NCBI RefSeq assembly: GCF_011064285.1 | Contig: NZ_CP049332.1 | Span: 1,178,001-1,242,000 of the forward strand | From: Vibrio ziniensis | GTDB lineage: Bacteria; Pseudomonadota; Gammaproteobacteria; Enterobacterales; Vibrionaceae | Length of the DNA: 64,000 bases | Direction: 5' to 3' | In this document: positions 52,864 through 61,612 of the stretch, one piece after another | How positions within the stretch are numbered: position 1 is the first letter of the stretch | Layout of the letters: every line of letters begins with the position of its first letter | Made by a program: the position numbers and the translations under genes | The notes under the pieces: generated by a model | Databases searched by the model: none | Told to the model about the DNA's origin: nothing | The model's input: the letters and a program-made list of their open reading frames with translations, nothing else

Positions 52864-53799
52864 CTAGCGCGCTAACTCTTCTGCTTCTTCATTAACATAA
52901 TGGCTTTTTTGTAGGAATTTCTTCAGTTCTTTCAGAACAAGCTGAGTGCAGGGATTGGTATTATCTTTATTCCACACGACTTCTAGCTCAAACCAATAAT
53001 CATCTTCCTCTAACTCCATAGCTACACAGTCGCCACTGAGCAAATACTGTCTATGGGTTGGCATCAATAGGACAACTTGATTATTAAATTCTAGATTGAA
53101 GCAACATGTTTTTAGGTTTGGATATTCCCGATACAAAGTGAAAGGTATATCGTAACAATTCAAAAATCCCGTACTGTAGTCTGCTGACATAGGAAAGTGT
53201 GCAGGGTCGACACGAATAAGGGGCCATTTCACAACTTCCATCAGTGAGACCTTTTTTCGATAAGCCAATGGGTGATGTCGATTAACGGCGACACACAAAG
53301 TATCGGTCTTGATATGCTGATGATTAAACTTCGGACTCGGCTCAATAAAGTTAGGGCGAATCAAAAAGCTCATGTCACATGTATGTTCATCTAAAGCTCT
53401 TAGAGCTTCGTCCAACTCACTATCTCGAAGTTCAACATTGATATCATTAAAGTTTTTTTGAAAATGACCAATAAAAGGAACCAATACACCCCGTAGCGCT
53501 TCACCCAGAAATGCAATAGATACGTTTTTACGCCTATGACCAGTAAACGCATTTATTGTAGACAGTGATTCTTCGTATTGATGGATGATTTTCCCTGCTT
53601 CTACAGCGAAAAGTTCACCCGCAGATGTAAGCTCTACACTATGGGTATCACGTTTAAATAAGGCGACACCAAACTGATCTTCCAAACTCTTCATATGTCT
53701 GCTGAGAACAGGCTGGGTGATATTCATTTTCTGTGCAGTGAGAGTAAAGTTAAGCTGTTTAGAAAGCGAAATAAACTCATACAGAAGCTGCATTTTCAT
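52864..53799 (-). CDS. LysR-family regulator of the catabolic locus
   Basis: A 311-residue LysR protein: YEFISLSKQLNFTLTAQKMNITQPVLSRHMKSLE, then an effector domain with more Cys and His than usual. Start at the ATG at 53799 (GGTGAGA upstream); GTG codons at 53814 and 53811 are in frame. It sits between the leftward crotonase-BKACE run and the rightward SDR-thiolase pair and is divergent from the latter. It is the obvious candidate to control both. Confidence 0.88.
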   Translation of the reverse strand: MKMQLLYEFISLSKQLNFTLTAQKMNITQPVLSRHMKSLEDQFGVALFKRDTHSVELTSAGELFAVEAGKIIHQYEESLSTINAFTGHRRKNVSIAFLGEALRGVLVPFIGHFQKNFNDINVELRDSELDEALRALDEHTCDMSFLIRPNFIEPSPKFNHQHIKTDTLCVAVNRHHPLAYRKKVSLMEVVKWPLIRVDPAHFPMSADYSTGFLNCYDIPFTLYREYPNLKTCCFNLEFNNQVVLLMPTHRQYLLSGDCVAMELEEDDYWFELEVVWNKDNTNPCTQLVLKELKKFLQKSHYVNEEAEELAR

Positions 53800-53831
53800 A
53801 GATGTTCTCACCACAATTCATTATCAAAAAA

Positions 53832-54028
53832 CACGGTGGTCATGTTAACAACGAACAATTTCAATAAACGTGAATACTATCAAATAGTATTGAATTTACG
53901 TTTAACGCCGTATTAAACATTCAGATATCAACATAATTCATAGCAATGTAGATGGTGAGAATCACTGTATGCATTAAATGCATAACCACTAAAAAAAAAT
54001 GAATTTCCGATGAAAAATTCACCGTGGT
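53832..54028. promoter_or_regulatory. Candidate LysR sites in the divergent region
   Basis: CACGGTGGT at 53832-53840 and ACCGTGGT at 54021-54028 share a core with ACCACGGT at 52373-52380 ahead of the crotonase gene. LysR proteins usually bind more than one such site between divergent genes. The motif is short and the assignment is tentative. Confidence 0.4.
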
Positions 54029-54078
54029 AGGTTTTTCTTATCAAAGAATCCATTACCTAACGTGATAAGAGTCATATT

Positions 54079-54840
54079 ATGAAAAGATTAGAAAATAAGG
54101 TTGCCATTGTTACTGGTGGTAATTCAGGCATTGGTAAAGCTACCGCTGAATTATTCTGCAAAGAAGGTGCAAAAGTTATTATTGCCGGTCGTCGTACAGA
54201 GGAAAATAACAAGGTTGTTGATGAACTAATAAATAAAGGTGGCGAAATCATTGCTGTTCAAGCAGATGTATCTGTAGCTTCCGATTGCCAAAAAGTCGTT
54301 GATGCTGCAATCGAGAAATATGGAAAAATCGACATTCTCGTCAACAATGCGGGAATCGCAGATAAACATATCCCAATCAATGATTGTTCTGAAGATTGGT
54401 TTGATACAGTGTGCAAAATTGACCAGTACTCTGTTTTTTACATGAGCAAATACGCATTGAAACATATGGAAGCTGAAGGTAAAGGCTCTATTGTTAATAT
54501 ATCTTCAATTGGCAGCCAAGGCGTCGCGGGCATTTCTTACAGTGCTGCTAAGGCTGCTGTAAATGCTATGACTAAAAATATCGCTTTGTATTATTCTGCA
54601 ACCAACATTCGCTGCAACGCTGTTGGCCCTGGCCCAACGCCTACTCCACTAAATTCTCCAGAGCAAATGAAAACATTTAATATGGATTTTGCTAACCTTT
54701 GCGCAAAACATATCGATATTACTTTGCCTAGTGCTGATGTTTACGATCAAGCAGAAGCTATTTTATATTTCGCTAGTGACGCATCAAAAGCAGTTACTGG
54801 TCAAATATTGTATGTCGATCATGGTACAACTTTGTATTAA
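54079..54840 (+). CDS. Short-chain dehydrogenase/reductase
   Basis: A 253-residue classical SDR: VTGGNSGIGKA cofactor loop, Arg-Arg after the second strand (IIAGRR) suggesting NADP(H), NNAG at 89-92, catalytic Ser142, Tyr154 and Lys158 (ISYSAAKAA). The active-site Asn position reads Asp (VCKIDQYSVF), an unusual change. It would interconvert an alcohol and a ketone, perhaps forming the diketone cleaved by the crotonase-like enzyme (inference). First gene of the rightward unit. Confidence 0.88.
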   Translation: MKRLENKVAIVTGGNSGIGKATAELFCKEGAKVIIAGRRTEENNKVVDELINKGGEIIAVQADVSVASDCQKVVDAAIEKYGKIDILVNNAGIADKHIPINDCSEDWFDTVCKIDQYSVFYMSKYALKHMEAEGKGSIVNISSIGSQGVAGISYSAAKAAVNAMTKNIALYYSATNIRCNAVGPGPTPTPLNSPEQMKTFNMDFANLCAKHIDITLPSADVYDQAEAILYFASDASKAVTGQILYVDHGTTLY

Positions 54841-54860
54841 TTATAATTCCACGAAAATAT

Positions 54861-54940
54861 CAGAAGTGTAATAAGTCACTTATTCACTTCTGGTTTAGCT
54901 ATTGCAACAAAGTCATTAATTTAGGTAGTGCCTAAATTAA
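54861..54940 (+). other. Two hairpins between the SDR and thiolase genes
   Basis: CAGAAGTG...CACTTCTG with inner AATAAGT/ACTTATT (54861-54892), and TTAATTTAGG-TAGTG-CCTAAATTAA (54916-54940, 10-bp perfect stem). The first lies right after the SDR stop and could be a weak terminator. The second has no T-run. They may tune expression between the two genes. Confidence 0.5.
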
Positions 54941-55019
54941 TAAACCAATGCATTTATCTATTTTGTAAATACTTAATTATTTTTAAGTTATTACTTCGCC
55001 AAATTTAGGAATATAGAAC

Positions 55020-56198
55020 ATGAACGATTCAATAGTTATTGTCAGCGCCAAGCGAACAGCTATTGGCAAATTTTCCGGTACGCTTTCGGCGACCCCGGCT
55101 GTTGAACTTGGCTATTGCAGTGCATTAGCTAATATGGCTGAACTGCCTGAAGATTTGATGATAGATGAAGTTATTTTGGGCAATGTTCTGTCATCTGGGC
55201 TTGGACAAAATCCAGCGCATCAAGTAGCTACTAAAATGGGACTTAGTGACCATGTTTCTTCTTTTACTCTAAACAAAGTATGTGGTTCTGGCCTCAAAAG
55301 CGTTGTGTTAGGAGCACAGTCAATTCTTGCGGGTGACAACAAGGCATGTTTAGTTGGTGGCATGGAGAATATGAGCTTATCTCCCTATTTGCTTCCTCAA
55401 TCCAGATCTGGCTATCGAATGGGCAATAACACCGTTGTCGATTCAATGATCAACGACGGTTTGTGGTGCGCATTTAACGATTATCACATGGGAGTTACGG
55501 CAGAAAACATTGCCAAAAAATATGGTATTACTCGCGAAGAACAAGACAGAGTTGCACTTGCTTCTCAAAGCAAAGCCTGTGCTGCAATTGAGGCTGGAGC
55601 GTTTAAAAATGAAATTGCTCCTATTACGATAAAGCAACGCAAGTCAGAAACAGTATTCTCTATAGATGAGTTTCCTCGTGCAGATACAACATTCGAATCC
55701 TTATCTAAGCTAAAGCCAGCATTTGATAAAGAGGGTACGGTAACCGCTGGCAACGCTTCTGGTATTAATGATGCTGCAGCAACCCTAGTTATGATGTCTG
55801 AAAGCTATGCAAGATCTTTAGGAATCAAACCACTTGCTCGTGTCAAAAGCTGGGCATCAGGAGCTGTTGATGCATCGGTAATGGGATTAGGTCCTATTCC
55901 AGCGACACAAAAAGCTTTAGCTAAAGTCGGCATGAACATTAAAGATCTGGATCTTATTGAAGCTAACGAAGCTTTTGCTTCTCAATTCATTGCTGTTGGC
56001 CGTGAACTGAACTTTGACATGGATAAAGTCAATGTTAATGGGGGTGCAATTGCGATTGGCCACCCTATCGGTGCTAGCGGTGCGCGAATTCTAGTTACAC
56101 TGCTTCACGCTATGCAAGCTCGAGATGTTAATACGGGTCTAGCGACCCTTTGCATCGGTGGCGGACAGGGCATTTCTGTTGTCGTAGAGAGAGTTTAA
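55020..56198 (+). CDS. Acetyl-CoA C-acetyltransferase (thiolase)
   Basis: A 392-residue AtoB-type thiolase: Cys88 in [12 protein letters not shown], His in [15 protein letters not shown] and Cys in CIGGGQG. AGGAATATAGAAC precedes the ATG. It follows the SDR gene by 179 bases and ends at a good terminator. It is the second thiolase of the catabolic locus, probably for a different 3-oxoacyl-CoA. Confidence 0.92.
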   Translation: MNDSIVIVSAKRTAIGKFSGTLSATPAVELGYCSALANMAELPEDLMIDEVILGNVLSSGLGQNPAHQVATKMGLSDHVSSFTLNKVCGSGLKSVVLGAQSILAGDNKACLVGGMENMSLSPYLLPQSRSGYRMGNNTVVDSMINDGLWCAFNDYHMGVTAENIAKKYGITREEQDRVALASQSKACAAIEAGAFKNEIAPITIKQRKSETVFSIDEFPRADTTFESLSKLKPAFDKEGTVTAGNASGINDAAATLVMMSESYARSLGIKPLARVKSWASGAVDASVMGLGPIPATQKALAKVGMNIKDLDLIEANEAFASQFIAVGRELNFDMDKVNVNGGAIAIGHPIGASGARILVTLLHAMQARDVNTGLATLCIGGGQGISVVVERV

Positions 56199-56234
56199 AA
56201 AGACGGAATTCTAATTACATTCCATACTATTCAA

Positions 56235-56264
56235 ATGGCACCCGTTCAAGAGGTGCCATTTTTA
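56235..56264 (+). terminator. Terminator after the second thiolase
   Basis: ATGGCACC / GGTGCCAT, 8-bp stem with a 9-base loop, then TTTTT. Confidence 0.85.
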
Positions 56265-56266
56265 CA

Positions 56267-57532
56267 TCATTTGTGAATATTCAGCGCAATGCTATCTGTG
56301 AAATTGGTTAGTCTTTCGCGAATCAATTGTTCTTTCATAGCCATCGTATAACTATGATGGTCAACTCTAATGAGCGGCTTTTCCCTCTCATCAAACAATG
56401 TACTTAAACCGCTGAACAAATCGCTCATTATGTACATTGATTTGCACATAATTTCTTCACTCGCCTCGCATGATAGTGACGCGTTAATATCAAATTCTAG
56501 AGCGCTTAATATGTCGTTAAAGTGCAGTTTATATCCAGAGTCAGTCACATTAAAAACAACTGCTTCGCTATCTGCGTGGTCACTTCGCCACAGATACGGT
56601 GGATGCTTTAATGTGCCAAAACCAATGACGACAGTGAGTTGAGCATAATGCAACTCTAAGCGTCTATCCCAGATATCGCTAGCCTTTCCTGCATCAACAA
56701 GTAACTCTATGTGACCTATAGAAGTCACTATACTGCCTAAAGCATAGATGTGTGTTTCTGCACCAATCGAACGTTTAAGTTGTTTATTGTTCAAATATTC
56801 AGTTTTGATTTCGCTAAAGTCTATCCGAGCATCAAACTCTTGCATTTTTTGCAGGTATCTCACCAAACCAGCAATGGCATGAATACCCATATCAAAACCG
56901 TATCCACCACCACCACTTTCCTCCAAATTGAGCAAATTGCGAGAATTAAGAGCAGCAATACGATTTTCAAAACTAAACTCATCTAACTGCGGATGTATTG
57001 TTACTGGGTTGTCGGTAGATATTGCGACAATCTTCTCTGGCAGCCCTAAGCTAACGCAGGATTGATTGGAAAAAAAGTAGTCGAAGGCAGGTGTCACAAT
57101 GGCAGTATCAATAAAATAGAACTTCGCTCCTTGCTGTTTTAAACGAGGAACAACCACACTAAACCCCTCTTCTACTTCATGAAGCGAAAATGAAGGCTTC
57201 TCAACAACAAAGAGCAAGTCACTTACATCGAAACTGAGCGACACTTCTTTGAGAATTGAAAGATGAGTACTGACCGAAGTTAGCACGAATACGCAACTTA
57301 TCTTTCGAACTGGCTGATGCTCTATGTATTCATCAAGACTTGCGTATTGTTCGTCATAAGGAAATTGATAATAGGATCCAACTTCGGTTGTTGACACTCG
57401 CCTCACGATTGGATCTATCGCGATGATTGAAAACTTAGCTTTTGATGTCAATAACAGCTCTTCGTACAAACGAACAACTGAATAATTGGGGTCACCTAAA
57501 CCGCCGTATACGAGTACATCGCCATTCATCAT
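56267..57532 (-). CDS. Distant Gfo/Idh/MocA-like protein
   Basis: A 421-residue protein with features of the Gfo/Idh/MocA oxidoreductases: an N-terminal Rossmann-like start (VLVYGGLGDPNYSVV), a conserved FVVEKPSFSL (the Glu-Lys-Pro motif) and GGGGYGFDMGIHAIAGLVRYL, where Asp and His match the catalytic pattern. The N-terminal Gly motif is atypical and the overall similarity is weak, so the substrate (sugar or polyol in most relatives) cannot be given. It faces the thiolase 3' end and has its own start near the TetR gene. Confidence 0.6.
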   Translation of the reverse strand: MMNGDVLVYGGLGDPNYSVVRLYEELLLTSKAKFSIIAIDPIVRRVSTTEVGSYYQFPYDEQYASLDEYIEHQPVRKISCVFVLTSVSTHLSILKEVSLSFDVSDLLFVVEKPSFSLHEVEEGFSVVVPRLKQQGAKFYFIDTAIVTPAFDYFFSNQSCVSLGLPEKIVAISTDNPVTIHPQLDEFSFENRIAALNSRNLLNLEESGGGGYGFDMGIHAIAGLVRYLQKMQEFDARIDFSEIKTEYLNNKQLKRSIGAETHIYALGSIVTSIGHIELLVDAGKASDIWDRRLELHYAQLTVVIGFGTLKHPPYLWRSDHADSEAVVFNVTDSGYKLHFNDILSALEFDINASLSCEASEEIMCKSMYIMSDLFSGLSTLFDEREKPLIRVDHHSYTMAMKEQLIRERLTNFTDSIALNIHK

Positions 57533-57590
57533 GTAATCACTTTATTCATATTTGCGGGTTTCACTTTTACATAGATAAATAAAAGTATTG

Positions 57591-58184
57591 TTAAACCGGA
57601 TTCTGTTCGAAGTTGCAGGAAACCAGTTTAGTAACACATTCCAACACGGCATCTAGAGCAAGAGTATTCTGGTGTCCTCGACATAACACGACGGCTCCTT
57701 CAACACTCGCAATGATCCCCAATGCGAGAGTTTTAGCCGTAATGGAACTATGCCCTAAAGATTCGAGGTGGTTTGCGATTAGCATTTGCCACTTTGCAAA
57801 TACTTGTGAAACGGCTTCTTTAACCGATTCAGCTCCCTCTTCCTGAGGCGCTTCTATTGCAGCAGCGACAATTGGACATCCTGCACGAAACTGCGATTTT
57901 GTAAGTCTAGTTCGCCAGTGTGACAGGAACAGATTGATGCCTTGTACTTTGTCCATTTCTAAGCAAGTTTGCAGTTGTTGAGCAGCTTGATCGCCAGCCC
58001 AAATGATGGCTTCTGTCACAATTTGGTATTTTCCTCCAGGAAAATTGTGATAGGTCGACCCAAGAGGCGCATTAGCAAATTTAGTCACTTCTCGAATGCT
58101 GATCCCTCGTAAACCCTGCAATGCAAGCATGGTTGCTGCTGCTTCAATGACTTTCTGTCGACCATTTAAGGTGTCTTTTGCCAT
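57591..58184 (-). CDS. TetR-family regulator (LmrA/YxaF type)
   Basis: A 197-residue repressor: VIEAAATMLALQGLRGISIREVTKFANAPLGSTYHNFPGGKYQIVTEAI forms the helix-turn-helix, and RAGCPIVAAAIEA is typical of the LmrA/YxaF branch. It is divergent from the hydrolase gene at 58267 with an imperfect palindrome between, so it probably represses that pair and itself. The downstream Gfo/Idh-like gene is 58 bases away on the same strand and may be in its operon. Confidence 0.88.
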   Translation of the reverse strand: MAKDTLNGRQKVIEAAATMLALQGLRGISIREVTKFANAPLGSTYHNFPGGKYQIVTEAIIWAGDQAAQQLQTCLEMDKVQGINLFLSHWRTRLTKSQFRAGCPIVAAAIEAPQEEGAESVKEAVSQVFAKWQMLIANHLESLGHSSITAKTLALGIIASVEGAVVLCRGHQNTLALDAVLECVTKLVSCNFEQNPV

Positions 58185-58198
58185 GTGTTAATCCATTG

Positions 58199-58216
58199 TT
58201 ATAACAGTCGTCATAA
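58199..58216. promoter_or_regulatory. Candidate TetR operator
   Basis: TTATAAC-AGTC-GTCATAA, seven-base arms with one mismatch, in the 82-base divergent region between the TetR and hydrolase genes. Confidence 0.5.
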
Positions 58217-58266
58217 GATACCATTGAAAATACAATTAAGACACTCGTTATAATTTTGAGGCTATC

Positions 58267-59127
58267 ATGGAATCGATATCTTTTTATACCGAAGATTTCT
58301 ATCTCATTCATGGGAAATTGTATCCAGCAACTGGTGTAATACAAGGGAGAATCATCGTTGCTGGAGCTACCGCTGTCCCGCAAGAGTTCTATAGACGATT
58401 TGCTCAATTTGCTAGTGAGCAGGGTTTTGAAACCTTAACTTTTGACTATCGCGGGATTGGTGCATCCAAACCAAGCACATTAAAAGGTTTCTACATGGAT
58501 TTGCTGGACTGGGGAAAGAAAGATTTGGCGGCCGCTATTGATTACATGAGCAACGATACTGCCCCCGTCTATGTAGTAGGTCATTCCTACGGCGGACATG
58601 CATTCGGGCTACTTCCAAATCATAGTAAAGTTTCCGGCTTTTACGTATTTGGGACTGGCGCAGGTTGGCATGGTTATATGCCGCTTACTGAACAAGTCAA
58701 AGTACTCACTATGTGGCACTTAGTCCTTCCTTTGCTAACGTGGTTAAAAGGCTATTGTGCATGGAGCGTACTTGGAATGGGTGAAGATTTACCCAAAAAT
58801 GCGTTCACTCAGTGGCGATACTGGTGCCAGTTCCGACATTACTTTTTCGACGATCCAGCAATGGTTGGTATTGAAAAATTCTACCAAGCTGTGCGAACCC
58901 CTATAGTAGCAGCTAATGCTTTAGATGATTTGTGGGCAATGCCAGCGTCTCGTGATGCTTTCGTCCAACACTACAGCAATTCTGAATTAACAAAAATAGA
59001 TCTCTCTCCTTCAATTTTGGGAGGGGAAATAGGACATATGGGTTACTTTAGGAAGAATGCAACACCACTTTGGCAACAAAGCTTAAATTGGTTCAAAACT
59101 CTAGACAAGAAAGACTCTACTCTATGA
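58267..59127 (+). CDS. Alpha/beta hydrolase (COG4757-like)
   Basis: A 286-residue cytoplasmic hydrolase: TFDYRGIGASKP, nucleophile in VVGHSYGGHAFG, an acid in NALDDLWAMPAS and a His in IGHMGYF. The layout resembles COG4757 alpha/beta hydrolases. Substrate unknown. GAGG lies before the ATG. It overlaps the next gene by four bases (ATGA) and is probably repressed by the divergent TetR protein. Confidence 0.82.
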   Translation: MESISFYTEDFYLIHGKLYPATGVIQGRIIVAGATAVPQEFYRRFAQFASEQGFETLTFDYRGIGASKPSTLKGFYMDLLDWGKKDLAAAIDYMSNDTAPVYVVGHSYGGHAFGLLPNHSKVSGFYVFGTGAGWHGYMPLTEQVKVLTMWHLVLPLLTWLKGYCAWSVLGMGEDLPKNAFTQWRYWCQFRHYFFDDPAMVGIEKFYQAVRTPIVAANALDDLWAMPASRDAFVQHYSNSELTKIDLSPSILGGEIGHMGYFRKNATPLWQQSLNWFKTLDKKDSTL

Positions 59128-59525
59128 CGACAACAAACTCACAATTAACCAGACTCAGATGGATCATACTTGCGACATTCTTTAGTAGCATTTTACATTA
59201 TGTAGATAACCTAATGTTTTTCGCTGATTACCCAGAACCAACATGGCTAAAGGCACATACTGTGGATCTGTTTTGGATCGTTATGACCCCCTTAGCCCTT
59301 GTGGGATATCAGCTAGTTAAAAGGAACCAAAAATGGCTTGGATCGATTGTTCTCATTACTTACGGTGGTTGCAACATGCTTACTCTTGGGCACTACAAAT
59401 TTGCCCCATTCACAAGCATTTCATTTAAAATCCATTTATTCATTCTTGTTGAAGCTCTAATGGGCGTAATTCTAATCGGCTACTTAATTCTTAATTACAA
59501 GACAACGAATAACACCAATCATTGA
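59124..59525 (+). CDS. Small four-helix membrane protein
   Basis: A 133-residue protein with four predicted membrane helices (WIILATFFSSILHYVDNLMFF, LFWIVMTPLALVGYQLV, GSIVLITYGGCNMLTLGHY, LFILVEALMGVILIGYLIL). Family not recognised. It starts at the ATG at 59124, overlapping the hydrolase stop, so the two are translated together. Confidence 0.65.
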   Translation: MTTTNSQLTRLRWIILATFFSSILHYVDNLMFFADYPEPTWLKAHTVDLFWIVMTPLALVGYQLVKRNQKWLGSIVLITYGGCNMLTLGHYKFAPFTSISFKIHLFILVEALMGVILIGYLILNYKTTNNTNH

Positions 59526-59553
59526 CCGATTTCAGATACAGCCTTTATCGATA

Positions 59554-59585
59554 GAAGACAGAAATATGCATATATTTCTGCCTTC
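59554..59585. terminator. Hairpin between convergent genes
   Basis: CAGAAATAT / ATATTTCTG with outer GAAG / CTTC arms and one mismatch. It lies between the membrane-protein gene and the convergent racemase gene. T-runs are weak. Confidence 0.5.
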
Positions 59586-59682
59586 ATTAGTGCCAGTGCA
59601 GAGCTCCTGACTAAGACCAAAGTTATTAATAAGCATCACCGGCTCAAAAAACGTTCCAAATTCGGTAATTGTTAAATGAACT

Positions 59683-60411
59683 CTATTTGTCATTGAGCAT
59701 TTCATTCATGGTTCTTAGCTTGCTATGAGGAGGTGGAGCATAACCGCCTTTTCGAGTTGTTTTGACTTTTAATCTCACTAGACTCTCACATAAAGACACA
59801 GCGCATGTGACACCGTCCAAGACTGGGATTGAAAACTGTTCAGACAATTTATCTGCGAGATCAACCATTCCTGCACAGCCTAAAACAACAGCTTCCGCTC
59901 TATCTTCTTCAATTGCTTTTTCTATTTCCAGCGTAATTTTTGAGATGGCATCTGGACCTTCGCTTTCAAGTTCCAGAACTGGAATTTCAGAAGAACGTAC
60001 TCGAATACACTGCCTTTCCATCCCGTAGCGTATCAGATTGTGTTCTAATGCAGGCACTGATCGCCCAAGCGTTGTCACGACACTGAACTTATTCGAAAGC
60101 ATTGCCGCAACACGATAAGCGGCTTCACCAATGCCGATCACTGGTTTATCAGTCAAGCAACGAGCAGCATCTAAACCTGTATCATCAAAACAAGCAATGA
60201 CAACCGCATCAAAATCTTTTTCTAATTGAATAGCATCTAGCATGCCCGGTACAGCCATCGCTTCATCATAGTACCCTTCTATTGATACCGGTCCGTACTG
60301 AGAAGTAACCGCGACAATCTCTGTTCCTTCAGAAGCTATTCGGCGAGCAGCGACACATGCTTTTTCAGTCATGCTGGCTGTGGTATTAGGGTTTACCACT
60401 AGTATTCTCAT
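59683..60411 (-). CDS. Asp/Glu or hydantoin racemase family protein
   Basis: A 242-residue protein of the aspartate/glutamate/hydantoin racemase family: start ILVVNPNTTASMTE, first catalytic Cys in VVIACFDDTGLDAA and second Cys in VVLGCAGMVDLA, as in the two-base mechanism that uses two Cys. A hydantoin or allantoin racemase role (HyuA/HpxA-like) is the best guess. GGAG precedes the ATG. No hydantoinase gene is close. Confidence 0.83.
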   Translation of the reverse strand: MRILVVNPNTTASMTEKACVAARRIASEGTEIVAVTSQYGPVSIEGYYDEAMAVPGMLDAIQLEKDFDAVVIACFDDTGLDAARCLTDKPVIGIGEAAYRVAAMLSNKFSVVTTLGRSVPALEHNLIRYGMERQCIRVRSSEIPVLELESEGPDAISKITLEIEKAIEEDRAEAVVLGCAGMVDLADKLSEQFSIPVLDGVTCAVSLCESLVRLKVKTTRKGGYAPPPHSKLRTMNEMLNDK

Positions 60412-60723
60412 TCTTATATATCTCCACCTAAATAGGCTTCATTAGTACGTCTATCATCCATTAGATCTTTATCATTCCTTTATAAAACTATGTTTCCTGT
60501 TGATCATGCATAGCTAGCGCTTGATATTGGCATACCAATCTGACTATACGAACCTATTAGCTTTGTAAAGCTACCCTATCTAGCACTTCGTTTAAATCCA
60601 TTTGAATCACTACAATTTCTATTGAAACCAGATACTTGTCTGACATAATAACATAGCTTGAATTTGGGCAGCTTATATAACTGCCCTATTCTTAGTATAG
60701 ATATTCAGCCTTACTATCTTTAG
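60412..60723. other. Intergenic region between secF and the racemase gene
   Basis: About 310 AT-rich bases with no credible gene. A GGGCAG/CTGCCC hairpin (60665-60686) and a partial repeat around the secF stop (60699-60733) may end the sec transcript. The rest should hold the racemase promoter. Confidence 0.4.
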
Positions 60724-61611
60724 CTAAATATCTTTAACTAAAGGGGTGAATTGATAGTGCAGACTTGTTAAGCCCAACCATTCTGGCAACGATGTACCTA
60801 CTGCAATCGAAGAGAATGTTCCGGTAAGGACACCGATGAACATCGCAATCGAAAATCCTTGCAGAGGTTCTCCGCCCATAATCCAAAGCGCTGCGACGGT
60901 CATTAAGGTGGTGCCAGATGTCACCATAGTACGGGAGAACGTCGCCATAACCGCCATGTTGTTAATCTCTGCCAGTGGAACATCTGGTTTTCGGATTAAT
61001 AACTCTCGTATGCGGTCTGCGATTATAATCGAATCGTTCAACGAATAACCTAAAATTGCCAAGACTGCAGCGAGCACCGTAAGGTTGAACTCCATTTGCG
61101 TCAGTGCAAAAAAGGCGACAACAAACACGACATCGTGGATCAGCGCAAACAGTGCTCCACTTGCCAATCGCCATTCAAAGCGAAACGATAAATACCCTAG
61201 AATACACATGATAGCGATCAGCACTGCCAGCCCGCCTTGCTCTGCCAGCTCTTGACCAACTTGCGGGCCAACAATACTGGTATTGAGTATTTCAATACGG
61301 ATATCCAATTGCTTTGAGAGTTCTGGCAACTGAACATTTTTAGCCACCGTTACAGGATAACGTAACACCCAACGCTGAGGTTCGCCTGTAGCAATCAGCG
61401 AAACTTCGCTACCAGAGTTTTGTTTGAGTGTTGTACGGAGCGTTGACTCATCAATATGCTTATCAAGACGGATTTCGCTGACGATTCCGCCTGTAAAATC
61501 TTGCCCCCAATTTAAGCCTTGTACAGCGATGACACCAATTGACAAAGCCATAAGCAAAATCGAAATGGCGCTACAGGTGTAACGCCAGAAGCTAGTGAAT
61601 TTGATTTCCAT
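60724..61611 (-). CDS. secF: Protein translocase subunit SecF (second copy type)
   Basis: A 295-residue inner-membrane protein with six helices, the GQDFTGG motif after the first helix, and the conserved LGYSLNDSIIIADRIRE segment. With SecD it uses the ion gradient to pull exported proteins through SecYEG. It begins one base after secD ends. In vibrios with two secDF sets, the set behind vemP is secDF2; that fits here, although the other set is not in this window. No yajC is seen within the window. Confidence 0.92.
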   Translation of the reverse strand: MEIKFTSFWRYTCSAISILLMALSIGVIAVQGLNWGQDFTGGIVSEIRLDKHIDESTLRTTLKQNSGSEVSLIATGEPQRWVLRYPVTVAKNVQLPELSKQLDIRIEILNTSIVGPQVGQELAEQGGLAVLIAIMCILGYLSFRFEWRLASGALFALIHDVVFVVAFFALTQMEFNLTVLAAVLAILGYSLNDSIIIADRIRELLIRKPDVPLAEINNMAVMATFSRTMVTSGTTLMTVAALWIMGGEPLQGFSIAMFIGVLTGTFSSIAVGTSLPEWLGLTSLHYQFTPLVKDI

Positions 61612-61612
61612 A

